Positions 33,770 through 42,915 of a stretch of 64,000 nt of DNA are shown here, one piece after another; position 1 is the stretch's first letter, and each line of letters opens with the position of its first letter. The position numbers and the translations under genes were made by a program. The notes under the pieces were generated by a model. It had not been told where the DNA came from and did no database searches. It saw only the letters and a program-made list of their open reading frames with translations. The stretch spans positions 3,178,501 through 3,242,500 of the forward strand of contig NZ_CP116304.1 of NCBI RefSeq assembly GCF_028010285.1. The letters run 5' to 3'. Source of the DNA: Pseudomonas sp. Q1-7. Lineage in GTDB: Bacteria > Pseudomonadota > Gammaproteobacteria > Pseudomonadales > Pseudomonadaceae.

Positions 33770-34243
33770 TCACTGCTCGTTCTCGCTCAGCAAGCGCATT
33801 TCCCTGCTATCGAATCGCAGCCAGGCACGGCTCTGCTCATCCAGCCGCAGGCGGTGAGCACCGGGACTGTTATAGCCGGCGAAGACCAAAAGTCCAGCCG
33901 CGCTGTCGCCCGCAAACGGGAACTCGCGGGCTTCCATGAACTGCCCGGGAACCAGTTCCAGGCTCCAGACGGAAAACTGCTGGCGGTAGTCGCGGCGGTA
34001 CTGCTCGCGATCGCTGAACCATTGCCGCGCCGAGAGGACGGAAAGCACCTTCAGCAACTCCGGATCACGCACGGCGATGAAGTCGACGGCGATGGGCGTG
34101 TCGTCGTTGGCGCGCGCGGCGACGTCCAGGGTGAGCACGTCGAGCTGCACGCTCGGGCCGAAAACCCGAGCGCAGCCGCCCAACAGAAAAGCGAGGGCGA
34201 GCACGAAGATTCTCGAAGTCAAAATGAACCGTCCCTGTTCCAT
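33770..34243 (-). CDS. tssJ: T6SS outer-membrane lipoprotein TssJ
   Basis: A 157-residue lipoprotein. The signal ends in LLGGC with C24 lipidated, followed by a small beta-sandwich domain (VQLDVLTLDVAARANDDTP, FSVWSLELVPGQF). Sequence similarity to TssJ is modest, but size, lipobox and position as first gene before tssK fit the lipoprotein (lip3) position of HSI-III. It would anchor the membrane complex to the outer membrane. The start MEQGRFIL is divergent from tssB. Confidence 0.78.
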   Translation of the reverse strand: MEQGRFILTSRIFVLALAFLLGGCARVFGPSVQLDVLTLDVAARANDDTPIAVDFIAVRDPELLKVLSVLSARQWFSDREQYRRDYRQQFSVWSLELVPGQFMEAREFPFAGDSAAGLLVFAGYNSPGAHRLRLDEQSRAWLRFDSREMRLLSENEQ

Positions 34244-34449
34244 GGTGGTCAGACTCTGGTTTGCATTTGCAAATTTATAGACCTGTTCTAGCGTGTTTGA
34301 GTAGTTCGTCGGACCGGCGAACGAGAGGGATCGCCAAGGACAGGCTTGCGTGTAGTTCCCCCCTGTCGACCCGTGATCCAGCAAGGGAGTGCGATGACAG
34401 GACAAGTCCGGTGCATTGCGCTCGAGGCATCGCACTGGAGCCCACCAAC
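34244..34449. promoter_or_regulatory. Divergent T6SS promoter region
   Basis: A 206-bp region between tssJ and tssB. The left end is AT-rich and contains a perfect 10-bp palindrome ATTTGCAAAT (34264-34273) next to TATAGA, plausible for divergent promoters. No sequence with correct GG-N10-GC spacing for a sigma-54 promoter was found. Confidence 0.4.
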
Positions 34450-34998
34450 ATGGCCGAAAGCACGCAGCACAAACTGGACCGGGTTCGCCCGCCCCGGGTA
34501 CAGATCACCTACGACGTCGAGATCGGCGACGCCATCGAGAAAAAGGAACTGCCGCTGGTCGTGGGCATCCTCGCCGACCTCTCGGGCAAGCCGGACACCC
34601 CCCTGCCCAAGCTCACCGAGCGTCGCTTCACCGAGATCGATCGCGACAACTTCAACCAGGTACTCGCCTCCATCGCGCCGCGCGCCACCCTGCAGGTGGA
34701 CAACACCATCACCGGCGACGGCAGCAAGCTCAATGTCGAGCTGCGCTTCAACGACATGGACGACTTCGATCCGGTCAACATCGTCAAGCAGATCACCCCG
34801 CTGCGCCGTCTGTTCGAGGCCCGCCAGCGCCTGCGCGACCTGCTCACCAAGCTGGACGGCAACGACGACCTCGACAAGCTGCTGCAGGACGTGGTGAGCA
34901 ACACCGAAGGCCTGCAGGAGATCAAGTCGGCACGTCCCGAAGCCGAATCCGCCGCCCCCGAGGGCGAAGGCGAAGCACCGGCCGAACCCCAGGCCTGA
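34450..34998 (+). CDS. tssB: T6SS contractile sheath small subunit TssB
   Basis: A 182-residue sheath protein that pairs with TssC. Family signatures: RPPRVQITYDVEIGDAIEKK, LPLVVGILADLSG and DMDDFDPVNIVKQI. The C-terminus carries an acidic Glu/Ala/Pro tail. ATG 34450 has GGAG upstream; earlier in-frame codons are leader. It begins the plus-strand T6SS operon in the order tssB-C-hcp-E-F-G-clpV. Confidence 0.95.
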   Translation: MAESTQHKLDRVRPPRVQITYDVEIGDAIEKKELPLVVGILADLSGKPDTPLPKLTERRFTEIDRDNFNQVLASIAPRATLQVDNTITGDGSKLNVELRFNDMDDFDPVNIVKQITPLRRLFEARQRLRDLLTKLDGNDDLDKLLQDVVSNTEGLQEIKSARPEAESAAPEGEGEAPAEPQA

Positions 34999-35028
34999 TC
35001 GAAGAACCGACTTCCCGGAGGAATCGCC

Positions 35029-36507
35029 ATGGCAACAGAAGCCGGTGCGAACAGCGAGAGCACCACGCAGACCCTGACCCTGCTCGACCGTATCATCGCC
35101 GAGGGCCGCATGGCCCATGACGACAGCCAGCAGGACTACGCCCGCGACATGCTCGCGGAATTCGCCACCCAGGTCCTCGACGAAGGCATGGCCATCGACA
35201 AGGACACCGTGGCCATGATCAACGACCGCATCAGCCAGATCGACGAGCTGATCAGCGCCCAGCTCAACGAAGTCCTGCACCACCCCGAGCTGCAGAAGCT
35301 GGAAGCCTCCTGGCGCGGCCTGCACCTGCTGGTGCAGAACACCGAAACCAGCACCCGCCTGAAACTGCGCCTGCTCAACGTCACCCAGAAGGAACTGCAG
35401 ACCGACCTGGAGAAGGCCGTCGAGTTCGACCAGAGCGCGCTGTTCAAGAAGATCTACGAAGAGGAATACGGCACCTTCGGCGGCCACCCCTTCAGCCTGC
35501 TGATCGGCGACTACAGCTTCGGCCGCCATCCCCAGGATGTGGCCCTGCTGGAAAAACTCTCCAACGTCGCCGCCGCCGCCCATGCGCCCTTCATCGCCGC
35601 CGCCAACCCGAAGCTGTTCGACATGAACGCCTTCACCGAGCTGGCCGTCCCCCGCGACCTGGCGAAGATCTTCGAGAGCCAGGAACTGATCAAGTGGCGC
35701 AGCTTCCGCGAGAGCGAGGACTCGCGCTACGTTTCCCTGGTCCTGCCGCATTTCCTCCTGCGTCTGCCCTACGGCCCGGACACCCTGCCGGTGGAAGGCA
35801 TGAACTATGTCGAGGACGTCAACGGCACCGACCACTCCAAGTACCTCTGGGGCAACGCCGCCTGGGCCCTGGCCCAGCGCATCACCGAAGCCTTCGCCAA
35901 GTACGGCTGGTGCGCAGCGATCCGTGGCGCCGAAGGCGGCGGCGCGGTGGAGGGGCTGCCGGCCCACACCTTCCGCACCAGCTCCGGCGACCTGTCGCTG
36001 AAGTGCCCCACCGAAGTGGCCATCACCGACCGCCGCGAAAAGGAGCTCAACGAGCTCGGCTTCATCGCCCTCTGCCACAAGAAGAACAGCGACCTGGCGG
36101 TGTTCTTCGGCGGCCAGACCACCAACAAGGCCAAGGTCTACAACACCAACGAGGCCAACGCCAACGCACGCATCTCGGCCATGCTGCCCTACGTGCTCGC
36201 CGCCTCGCGCTTCGCCCACTACCTGAAGGTGATCATGCGCGACAAGGTGGGCAGCTTCATGACCCGCGACAACGTGCAGACCTACCTCAACAACTGGATC
36301 GCCGACTACGTGCTGATCAACGACAACGCACCGCAGGAGATCAAGGCGCAGTACCCGCTGCGCGAAGCACGGGTAGATGTCTCGGAAGTCGCCGGCAAGC
36401 CGGGCGCCTACCGGGCCACGGTGTTCCTCCGGCCGCACTTCCAGCTGGAGGAACTGACCGCCTCGATCCGCCTGGTGGCCAGCCTGCCGCCGCCGGTAGC
36501 GGCCTGA
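35029..36507 (+). CDS. tssC: T6SS contractile sheath large subunit TssC
   Basis: A 492-residue sheath protein forming the TssBC cogwheel tube. Signatures include LEASWRGLHLLVQNTETST, LLIGDYSFGRHPQDVALL and LRLPYGPDTLPVEGMNY; the C-terminus has ATVFLRPHFQLEEL. It is 30 bp after tssB with a GGAGG ribosome site. Confidence 0.97.
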   Translation: MATEAGANSESTTQTLTLLDRIIAEGRMAHDDSQQDYARDMLAEFATQVLDEGMAIDKDTVAMINDRISQIDELISAQLNEVLHHPELQKLEASWRGLHLLVQNTETSTRLKLRLLNVTQKELQTDLEKAVEFDQSALFKKIYEEEYGTFGGHPFSLLIGDYSFGRHPQDVALLEKLSNVAAAAHAPFIAAANPKLFDMNAFTELAVPRDLAKIFESQELIKWRSFRESEDSRYVSLVLPHFLLRLPYGPDTLPVEGMNYVEDVNGTDHSKYLWGNAAWALAQRITEAFAKYGWCAAIRGAEGGGAVEGLPAHTFRTSSGDLSLKCPTEVAITDRREKELNELGFIALCHKKNSDLAVFFGGQTTNKAKVYNTNEANANARISAMLPYVLAASRFAHYLKVIMRDKVGSFMTRDNVQTYLNNWIADYVLINDNAPQEIKAQYPLREARVDVSEVAGKPGAYRATVFLRPHFQLEELTASIRLVASLPPPVAA

Positions 36508-36514
36508 CCCGCAC

Positions 36515-36553
36515 CGCCCGCCGCTCGACGCGGCGGGCGGGCACGCCTTTTTT
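36515..36553 (+). terminator. Hairpin with T-run between tssC and hcp
   Basis: CGCCCGCCGC and GCGGCGGGCG form a 10-bp stem, with six T residues starting eight bases later (36548-36553). The gap between stem and T-run weakens it as a terminator. It is more likely a partial terminator or a processing and stability element that lets hcp mRNA accumulate differently from tssBC. Confidence 0.5.
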
Positions 36554-36586
36554 CTTCAGCTTTTCCCGACTCAGGAGTTCCCAGCG

Positions 36587-37084
36587 ATGGATGCGATCAT
36601 TCTCGACCTCGGCGACGACATCAAAGGCGACAGCCTGCTCGAAGGCTTTGCCGACAAGATCGAGCTGATGTCCTACAGCCACAACGTGGCCATGCAGGTC
36701 ACCAACGACGTCAGCAACTCGGAACGCACCTCCGGCAAGCCGCACGTCGGCGAGTTCACCGTCACCAAGTTCATCGACACCTCGACCCCGTCGCTGAACG
36801 AGTACTGCTGCGCCGGCAAGCCCATCACCACCGCCAAGATCACCATCGGCCGCAACGCCGCCGAAGGCGACGGCAAGCTGCTGCCCTTCATCGTCTACAC
36901 CCTGGACAACGTGGTGCTCTCCAATGTCAGCGTGAGCGGCGGCGCCGGCGGCAAACCGGTGGAGACCCTGTCGATGAACTTCACCAAGATCAAATGGGAG
37001 CTGACCGCGCAGAAGGACGATGGCACCAAGGAAGGCACCGCCGCCTCCACCTGGGACCTGGCCGCCAACAAGCTGGTCAAGTAA
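36587..37084 (+). CDS. hcp: T6SS inner-tube protein Hcp (TssD)
   Basis: A 165-residue Hcp that stacks as hexameric rings to form the expelled tube and can carry small effectors in its lumen. It shows the family pattern DIKGDSLLEGFADKIELMSY and VTKFIDTSTPSLNEYCCAGK, ending MNFTKIKWELTAQ. It has its own GGAG site and may be separately expressed given the hairpin just upstream. Confidence 0.96.
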   Translation: MDAIILDLGDDIKGDSLLEGFADKIELMSYSHNVAMQVTNDVSNSERTSGKPHVGEFTVTKFIDTSTPSLNEYCCAGKPITTAKITIGRNAAEGDGKLLPFIVYTLDNVVLSNVSVSGGAGGKPVETLSMNFTKIKWELTAQKDDGTKEGTAASTWDLAANKLVK

Positions 37085-37099
37085 GGACGCCCCCTGGCC

Positions 37100-37540
37100 A
37101 TGTCGGAAGCCGGCCTGCTCCCGCCGCTGTTCGAGCGTCTCGCCGCCCAGGCGGACGAGGCGCCGGCCTTCGATCGCGAGGCTCTGGCCGAGTCCGTGCG
37201 CGCGGAACTGACGCGATTGCTCAACACTCGCCGCGGCAGCACCAGGAGCGGCCGGCCGCTGACCCTCCTCGACTACGGCATCGCCGACTGGAGCGCCCTG
37301 CAGGCGCGTCGCGGCGATGACCGCCGGCAACTGCTGCGGGAGATCCGCGCCGCCGTGCAGCACTTCGAACCCCGCCTGCAGTTGACCGACGTGGACGTCG
37401 AGCCCATCCCCGGGCAACCGCAGCGCCTGTGCATCCGCCTCGGCGGCAACCTGCGCAGCGGACGGCGCGCCTGGCCGGCGGTATTCGTCATCGACAACCA
37501 GGACGAGGGCCTCGAGGTGCGCCATGAGCGACTCGATTGA
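37100..37540 (+). CDS. tssE: T6SS baseplate wedge protein TssE
   Basis: A 146-residue gp25-like protein. Features: LFERL near the start, LLNTRRGS, LLDYGIADW, and EPRLQLTDVDVEPIP. It starts 15 bp after hcp and overlaps tssF by 17 bp, indicating coupled translation. Confidence 0.9.
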   Translation: MSEAGLLPPLFERLAAQADEAPAFDREALAESVRAELTRLLNTRRGSTRSGRPLTLLDYGIADWSALQARRGDDRRQLLREIRAAVQHFEPRLQLTDVDVEPIPGQPQRLCIRLGGNLRSGRRAWPAVFVIDNQDEGLEVRHERLD

Positions 37541-39323
37541 CCCGGAACTGCTGGACTACTACCAGCGCGAACTCACCTGGCTGCGCCACGCCGGCGCCGG
37601 CTTCGCCGCGCGCTATCCCAAGGTTGCCCGCCGCCTGGAGCTGGGCCCCGGCGAATGCCCCGACCCGCATGTCGAGCGCCTGCTGGAGGGTTTCTCATTA
37701 CTGACCGCGCGCCTGCAACGGCGCCTTGACGACGACTACGCGGAATTCAGCGACGCCCTGCTGGAACAGCTCTACCCACTGGCCCTGCGTCCGCTGCCCT
37801 CCTGCGCCATCGTGCAGTTCGAACCGGACCCGACCCAGGGCAGCCTCGCCGAAGGCTACCGCATGCCCCGCGACACCCCGCTGTTCGTCACCACCAGCCA
37901 GGGCGCCAGCGTGCATCTGCGCACCACCGCCGACGCCGTGCTGTGGCCGCTGCGCATTGGCGATGCGACCCTGCTCGATGGCGACGAGGCCGTGGCCCTG
38001 ACCGGCCGTCCCGAGGCACGCTCGGCCCTGCGCCTGTCCCTGCACTGCCTGGGCGAGTTCGACTGGACACAATTGCCCATCCGTCTTTTGCGCCTGCACC
38101 TGGCCGCCTCGCCGGTCACCAATGCCGCGCTGTATGACCTGCTCGGCGCCCATACCCTCGGCGTCCACTGCGGTGCGCCCGGTCAGCCGTTGCTGCCCTG
38201 CCCCGGCGAACCGCAGCCGGTGGGCTTCGCCGACGACCAGGCGCTGCTGCCCGAGGAAGACGGCCAGCATCCCGGCCTGCGCCTGCTGGCCGAGTACTTC
38301 TGCTTTCCCGACAAGTTCGCCTTCTTCGACGTGCCGCTGCAGCCACCGGCCGCGGGCGGCCGCGACTGCGTGCTGGTGATTGCCTTCGACCGCGCCCCGG
38401 CGGGCCGCCTGCACCTGCGGCCGGGCGACCTGTGCCTGGGCTGCGCGCCAGCCATCAACCTGTTCCCGCGCACCTCCGAACCCCTGAGGCCGGACGGCAC
38501 CCGCAGCGAGTACCGCCTGGTGGCCGATGCCCATCGCGAAAGCAGCGTGGAGATCCACAGCATCCGCGCCGTGCGCGCCGCGTCGACCCGTGGCGTGAGC
38601 CCGGTGCCGGCCTACTACGGCCATGCCCATGGGCTGGGCGGTGCAGCCGCCGGGCTGTTCTGGCACGCCCGCCGGGTGCACGGCATGAGCCCCAACCGCC
38701 TCGGCACCGACCTCCTGCTGAGCCTGGTGGACACCGGTTTCGACCCCCTGCTGGACGCGCCCGAATACAGCCTGACCGCCGAACTGCTGTGCACCAACCG
38801 ACACCTGGCGGAAAACCTGCCGGCCGGCACCCGCCTCGGCTTCGAGCGCCCCGGCCCCGTCGCCCACGCCAGCCTGCGCAACCCGCCCAGCCCGCAAAGC
38901 CTGCCGCGCCTGTCCGGCGAATCGCGCTGGCGGCTGGTGTCGCAGCTCACCCTCAATCACCTGTCCCTGGTGGAAGGCCCGCAGGCGCTGGAGGCCCTGC
39001 GCGAACTGCTCGATCTGCACAACCTGCGCGGCGAAGGCGGTGCCCGCCGGCAGATCGAAGGCATCACCCGGCTGGCCTGCGAGCGCGTCGTGGCACGAGT
39101 CGGCGAGGACGCCTGGCGCGGCTGGCGCAACGGCCTGGAGGTGCGTCTCAGCCTCGACCCGCAGCACTTCGCCGGCGCCAGCGCGGTGCTGTTTTCCGCT
39201 GTGCTGGCGCAATTCTTCTCGCTTTACGCGACCGCCAACCGCTTCGTGCGGACCGTGCTGGTCGATGCCGACAAGGAGGTCAGGACGTGGCAGCCACAGG
39301 CCGGAATGCCGCTCTCCCTCTGA
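37524..39323 (+). CDS. tssF: T6SS baseplate protein TssF
   Basis: A 599-residue TssF (VasA/ImpG) with the diagnostic N-terminus LDYYQRELTWLRHAGAGFAARYPKVA and DPHVERLLEGFSLLTARLQRR; the C-terminal part holds GGEL-like and FFSLYATANRF motifs. It forms the baseplate wedge with TssE, TssG and TssK. Its last 37 bp contain the start and ribosome site of tssG. Confidence 0.95.
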   Translation: MSDSIDPELLDYYQRELTWLRHAGAGFAARYPKVARRLELGPGECPDPHVERLLEGFSLLTARLQRRLDDDYAEFSDALLEQLYPLALRPLPSCAIVQFEPDPTQGSLAEGYRMPRDTPLFVTTSQGASVHLRTTADAVLWPLRIGDATLLDGDEAVALTGRPEARSALRLSLHCLGEFDWTQLPIRLLRLHLAASPVTNAALYDLLGAHTLGVHCGAPGQPLLPCPGEPQPVGFADDQALLPEEDGQHPGLRLLAEYFCFPDKFAFFDVPLQPPAAGGRDCVLVIAFDRAPAGRLHLRPGDLCLGCAPAINLFPRTSEPLRPDGTRSEYRLVADAHRESSVEIHSIRAVRAASTRGVSPVPAYYGHAHGLGGAAAGLFWHARRVHGMSPNRLGTDLLLSLVDTGFDPLLDAPEYSLTAELLCTNRHLAENLPAGTRLGFERPGPVAHASLRNPPSPQSLPRLSGESRWRLVSQLTLNHLSLVEGPQALEALRELLDLHNLRGEGGARRQIEGITRLACERVVARVGEDAWRGWRNGLEVRLSLDPQHFAGASAVLFSAVLAQFFSLYATANRFVRTVLVDADKEVRTWQPQAGMPLSL

Positions 39324-40303
39324 GCCGGCGCCTGCGCGACGCACCGCAGGCCTTCGAACTCCTGCAGGCGCTCCTGCTGCTGGAGCGCGAGCGCCCGGGT
39401 GCCGACCCGCTCGGCCAGGGCAGCGCGCCCCAGGCCGAGGCCCTGCGCCTGCGCGGCCCACTGACGCCGACCTTCGCCGCCAGCCAGGTGGAGCGCCTGG
39501 AGGAAGCGCCCGGTCAACCGCCGACCCTGACCACGCCGGTGTTCGGCCTCGGCGGTCCCGACGGCCCGCTGCCCTACGCCTACCAGGAGTGGCTGCAACA
39601 ACGCGCCCGGCAGAAAGACCATGCCCCGGCGGAGTTCCTCGACCTGTTCCAGCACCGCCTGCTCAGCCTGCTCTACCGGGTACTGGGCAAGCATCGCCTG
39701 GCCCTGGGCTTCCGCGCGCCCGCGGATTCCCCAGCCCACGACCAACTGCTGGCCTTCTGCGGCCTGCTGCCGAACGCGCTGCAGCACCGCCTGGCGCTGC
39801 CCGATGCCGCCGTGACCGCGCGCGCGGCCCTGTTCGCCGGCGGCCGCCGCTCCCTGGCCGGCTTCGCGGCCCTGGTGCGTCACCAGTTCAACGTCCAGGT
39901 GCGCCATGACGCCTACCAGGGGGGCTGGCGCGATATTCCTCCGCCCAGCCGCAGCCTGCTGCAGCGCAAGGGTCGCAACCTGCGCCTGGGCCGGGATGCC
40001 ATCGCCGGCACCCGGGTGTGGGATGAACACGCCGGTATCCGCCTGACTCTCGGCCCGCTGGACAACCGGCGCGCGGCGGACTTCCTTCCCGACGGCCACG
40101 AACATGCGCGCCTGGCCAGCCTCGCCGCCCTCTACTTCGGCCCCGACCTGGACTGCGCCCTGCGCCTGCTGGTGCGCCCGGGGCCGCCGCTGAGCCTCGA
40201 GCGCAACCAGCCGCCCCGCCTGCGCTGGAGCGGCGGCCTGCACGTGCGCGGCGAACAGTTGCAGCAGATCGATACTCGCCTGCGCCAGACGGAGGTGGCC
40301 TGA
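39287..40303 (+). CDS. tssG: T6SS baseplate protein TssG
   Basis: A 338-residue TssG (VasB/ImpH). The start was placed at GTG 39287, because a perfect AAGGAGGT site lies six bases upstream inside tssF. Family features: AFELLQALLLLER, LTTPVFGLGGPDGPLPYAYQEW and DLFQHRLLSLLYR. It overlaps tssF by 37 bp and precedes clpV by 2 bp. Confidence 0.92.
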   Translation: MAATGRNAALPLSRRLRDAPQAFELLQALLLLERERPGADPLGQGSAPQAEALRLRGPLTPTFAASQVERLEEAPGQPPTLTTPVFGLGGPDGPLPYAYQEWLQQRARQKDHAPAEFLDLFQHRLLSLLYRVLGKHRLALGFRAPADSPAHDQLLAFCGLLPNALQHRLALPDAAVTARAALFAGGRRSLAGFAALVRHQFNVQVRHDAYQGGWRDIPPPSRSLLQRKGRNLRLGRDAIAGTRVWDEHAGIRLTLGPLDNRRAADFLPDGHEHARLASLAALYFGPDLDCALRLLVRPGPPLSLERNQPPRLRWSGGLHVRGEQLQQIDTRLRQTEVA

Positions 40304-40305
40304 CC

Positions 40306-42852
40306 ATGGAACTCGGCAGCCTGATCGGACGCCTCAATGCGGACAGCCGCCGCGCCCTGGAACGGGCCGCGCAGCGCTGCCTGCAACGCACCCATCACTA
40401 CGTGGAAATCGAGCACCTGCTGCTGGAGCTTCTGGATATCGAAGGGGGCGACCTGGCCTGTCTCCTGCCGCACTTCGGCCTGGAGCGGGACGCCGTGGCC
40501 GCGGAAATCAACCTGGCGCTGGAGCTGTTCAAGGCCGGCAACACCCGCACCCCGGCACTCTCCGCACAGACCGTCGGCCTGCTGGAAGACGCGGTGGTGC
40601 AGGCCAGCGTGCTGGGCCAGCAAAGCATCCGCTCCGGCCTGCTGCTGCTCGCCCTGCTCGACCGCGACGAGCGCCGTGCCCTACTGCTGAACAGCGCCTC
40701 CTCGCTGCTGCGGATTCCCCGCGAAGCCTTGCGCGGCAACCTCCAGGAATGGACCCAGGAGTCCCGCGAGCAACCCGCCGTGGCTCAGGCAGCAAAGGGC
40801 AAACCCACCCAGGCCGGCGCTCAGGATTCCGTCCTCGATCAGTACACCCAGGACCTCACCGCCGATGCCCACGCCGGGCGCATCGACCCGATCGTCGGGC
40901 GAGACGGCGAGATCCGCCAGAGCATCGACATCCTCCTGCGCCGCCGGCAGAACAATCCGATCCTGGTGGGCGCCCCGGGCGTGGGCAAGACCGCCGTGGT
41001 CGAGGGCCTGGCCCTGCGCATCGCCGCCGGCGACGTGCCGCCGCCCCTGCAGAACGTCATCCTGCGGGTGCTCGACCTCGGCCTGCTGCAGGCCGGCGCC
41101 GGGGTCAAGGGCGAATTCGAACAACGCCTCAAGGGCGTGATAGACGCCGTGCGCAGCAGCGAGCAGCCGATCATCCTGTTCATCGACGAAGCCCATACGC
41201 TGATCGGCGCCGGCGGCAACGAGGGCGGCAGCGATGCGGCCAACCTGCTCAAGCCGGCCCTGGCCCGTGGCGAGCTGCGCACCCTGGCCGCCACCACCTG
41301 GCTGGAATACAAGAAGTACTTCGAAAAAGACCCGGCCCTGGCCCGGCGCTTCCAACTGGTTCAGGTGGAGGAACCGGACGAAGCCACGGCAGTCGAGATG
41401 CTGCGCGGTGTCGCGGCCAAGCTGGAGCAGCACCACGGCGTGCAGGTGCTGGATGCGGCGATCCACGACGCGGTGAAACTCTCCCACCGCTACATCTCCG
41501 GCCGGCAACTGCCGGACAAGGCCATCAGCGTGCTCGACACCGCCTGCGCCCGTGTCGCCCTCGGCCAGCACGATGTGCCGCCACCGCTGGAAAGCCTGCG
41601 CCACCGCGAGCAGTCCCTGGAAGAGGAACTGCAGCGCCTGCGTCGCGAACAGACTACCGGTCTGGACCATCGCGAGCGCATCACCGCGCTGGAAGGCGAA
41701 TCCCGCAGCAATGTGGTCGCCATCCGCGAACTGGAGACCCGCTGGGGCGAGGAACGCGAAGCCGTGCGCGAGCTGCTGGAAGCTCGCCGCGAACTGCTCA
41801 GCCTCAGCGACAGCGTCGACGCCCGCAAACCCAACGAAGAACTGGACGACCGCATCGACCACCTCGCCGCCGAGCTGGCACGCCTGGAAGCCGGCCTCGA
41901 CGCCATCCGCCAGGACGATCCGCTGGTGCCCGAACAGGTGGACTCCAAGACAGTGGCGGCGGTCATCGCCGGCTGGACCGGCATCCCCATCGGCAAGATG
42001 CTCGCCGACGAAGCCCACGCCGTGCGCACCCTCGGCCAACGCATGGCGCAACGGGTGATGGGCCAGGATTCCGCGCTGGGCACCATTGCCCAGCGCATCC
42101 AGGCCTACCGCGCCGGCCTCACCGACCCGGCCAAGCCGGTAGGCGTGTTCCTGCTGGTGGGCCCCACCGGCGTCGGCAAGACGGAAACCGCCTACGCCCT
42201 GGCCGACGCCCTCTACGGCGGCGAGCGCAACCTCATCAGCATCAACCTCTCCGAGTACCAGGAAGCCCACACCGTCAGTCAGCTCAAGGGCGCCCCGCCT
42301 GGCTACGTCGGCTACGGCTCCGGCGGCGTGCTCACCGAAGCCGTGCGCCGCCGCCCCTACTCCGTAGTGCTGCTGGATGAAATCGAAAAAGCCCACCCCG
42401 ACGTGCTGGAAGCCTTCTACAACGTCTTCGACAAGGGGGTGATGGAGGACGGCACCGGGCTGGTGGTGGACTTCAAGAACACCGTGATGCTCGCCACCAG
42501 CAACGTCGGCGCCGAACTGGTGCTCGACACCCCGCCCGACCAACTGGGCAGCGACGCCTTCAACGAGCGTCTGCGCAAGGTACTGCTGCACGCCTTCCGC
42601 CCCGCCTTCCTCGCCCGCATGACCGTGGTGCCCTACCGCCCGCTGGACGAAGCGACCCTGGAAGGCATCGTCGTCGCCAAGCTGGAAAAGCTCCAGGGCC
42701 GCTACAAGGCTGCTACGGGCAAGCAGTTCGACTTCGACCCGGCCATCGTGAAAGCGGTGCTGGCCAAGTGCAGCTCGGCGGGGGCCAGGGATATCGAGAA
42801 CGTGCTGATGGCGCAGGTGACGGGAAAGTTGGCGGAGTGGGTGTTGGAGTGA
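40306..42852 (+). CDS. clpV: T6SS AAA+ ATPase ClpV (TssH)
   Basis: An 848-residue AAA+ unfoldase that disassembles the contracted sheath. The N-domain (about 1-155, RTHHYVEIEHLLLELLD) binds TssC. Two ATPase modules follow: Walker A GAPGVGKT (222-229) with Walker B LFIDEAH, a coiled middle domain (about 425-530), and Walker A GPTGVGKT (about 618) with Walker B VVLLDEIEKAHPD. All motifs are intact. Confidence 0.96.
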   Translation: MELGSLIGRLNADSRRALERAAQRCLQRTHHYVEIEHLLLELLDIEGGDLACLLPHFGLERDAVAAEINLALELFKAGNTRTPALSAQTVGLLEDAVVQASVLGQQSIRSGLLLLALLDRDERRALLLNSASSLLRIPREALRGNLQEWTQESREQPAVAQAAKGKPTQAGAQDSVLDQYTQDLTADAHAGRIDPIVGRDGEIRQSIDILLRRRQNNPILVGAPGVGKTAVVEGLALRIAAGDVPPPLQNVILRVLDLGLLQAGAGVKGEFEQRLKGVIDAVRSSEQPIILFIDEAHTLIGAGGNEGGSDAANLLKPALARGELRTLAATTWLEYKKYFEKDPALARRFQLVQVEEPDEATAVEMLRGVAAKLEQHHGVQVLDAAIHDAVKLSHRYISGRQLPDKAISVLDTACARVALGQHDVPPPLESLRHREQSLEEELQRLRREQTTGLDHRERITALEGESRSNVVAIRELETRWGEEREAVRELLEARRELLSLSDSVDARKPNEELDDRIDHLAAELARLEAGLDAIRQDDPLVPEQVDSKTVAAVIAGWTGIPIGKMLADEAHAVRTLGQRMAQRVMGQDSALGTIAQRIQAYRAGLTDPAKPVGVFLLVGPTGVGKTETAYALADALYGGERNLISINLSEYQEAHTVSQLKGAPPGYVGYGSGGVLTEAVRRRPYSVVLLDEIEKAHPDVLEAFYNVFDKGVMEDGTGLVVDFKNTVMLATSNVGAELVLDTPPDQLGSDAFNERLRKVLLHAFRPAFLARMTVVPYRPLDEATLEGIVVAKLEKLQGRYKAATGKQFDFDPAIVKAVLAKCSSAGARDIENVLMAQVTGKLAEWVLE

Positions 42853-42915
42853 CGCGCCCCGCGGGCGCGGGGCATCAGGTGACGTGCCAAGGCAGAGACC
42901 AGGGAGAACAGGCAG

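Noticed and set aside
34244-34449. Sigma-54 promoter for the T6SS operons
   Set aside because: Candidate GG...GC pairs have spacings of 8 or 9 instead of 10 bases.
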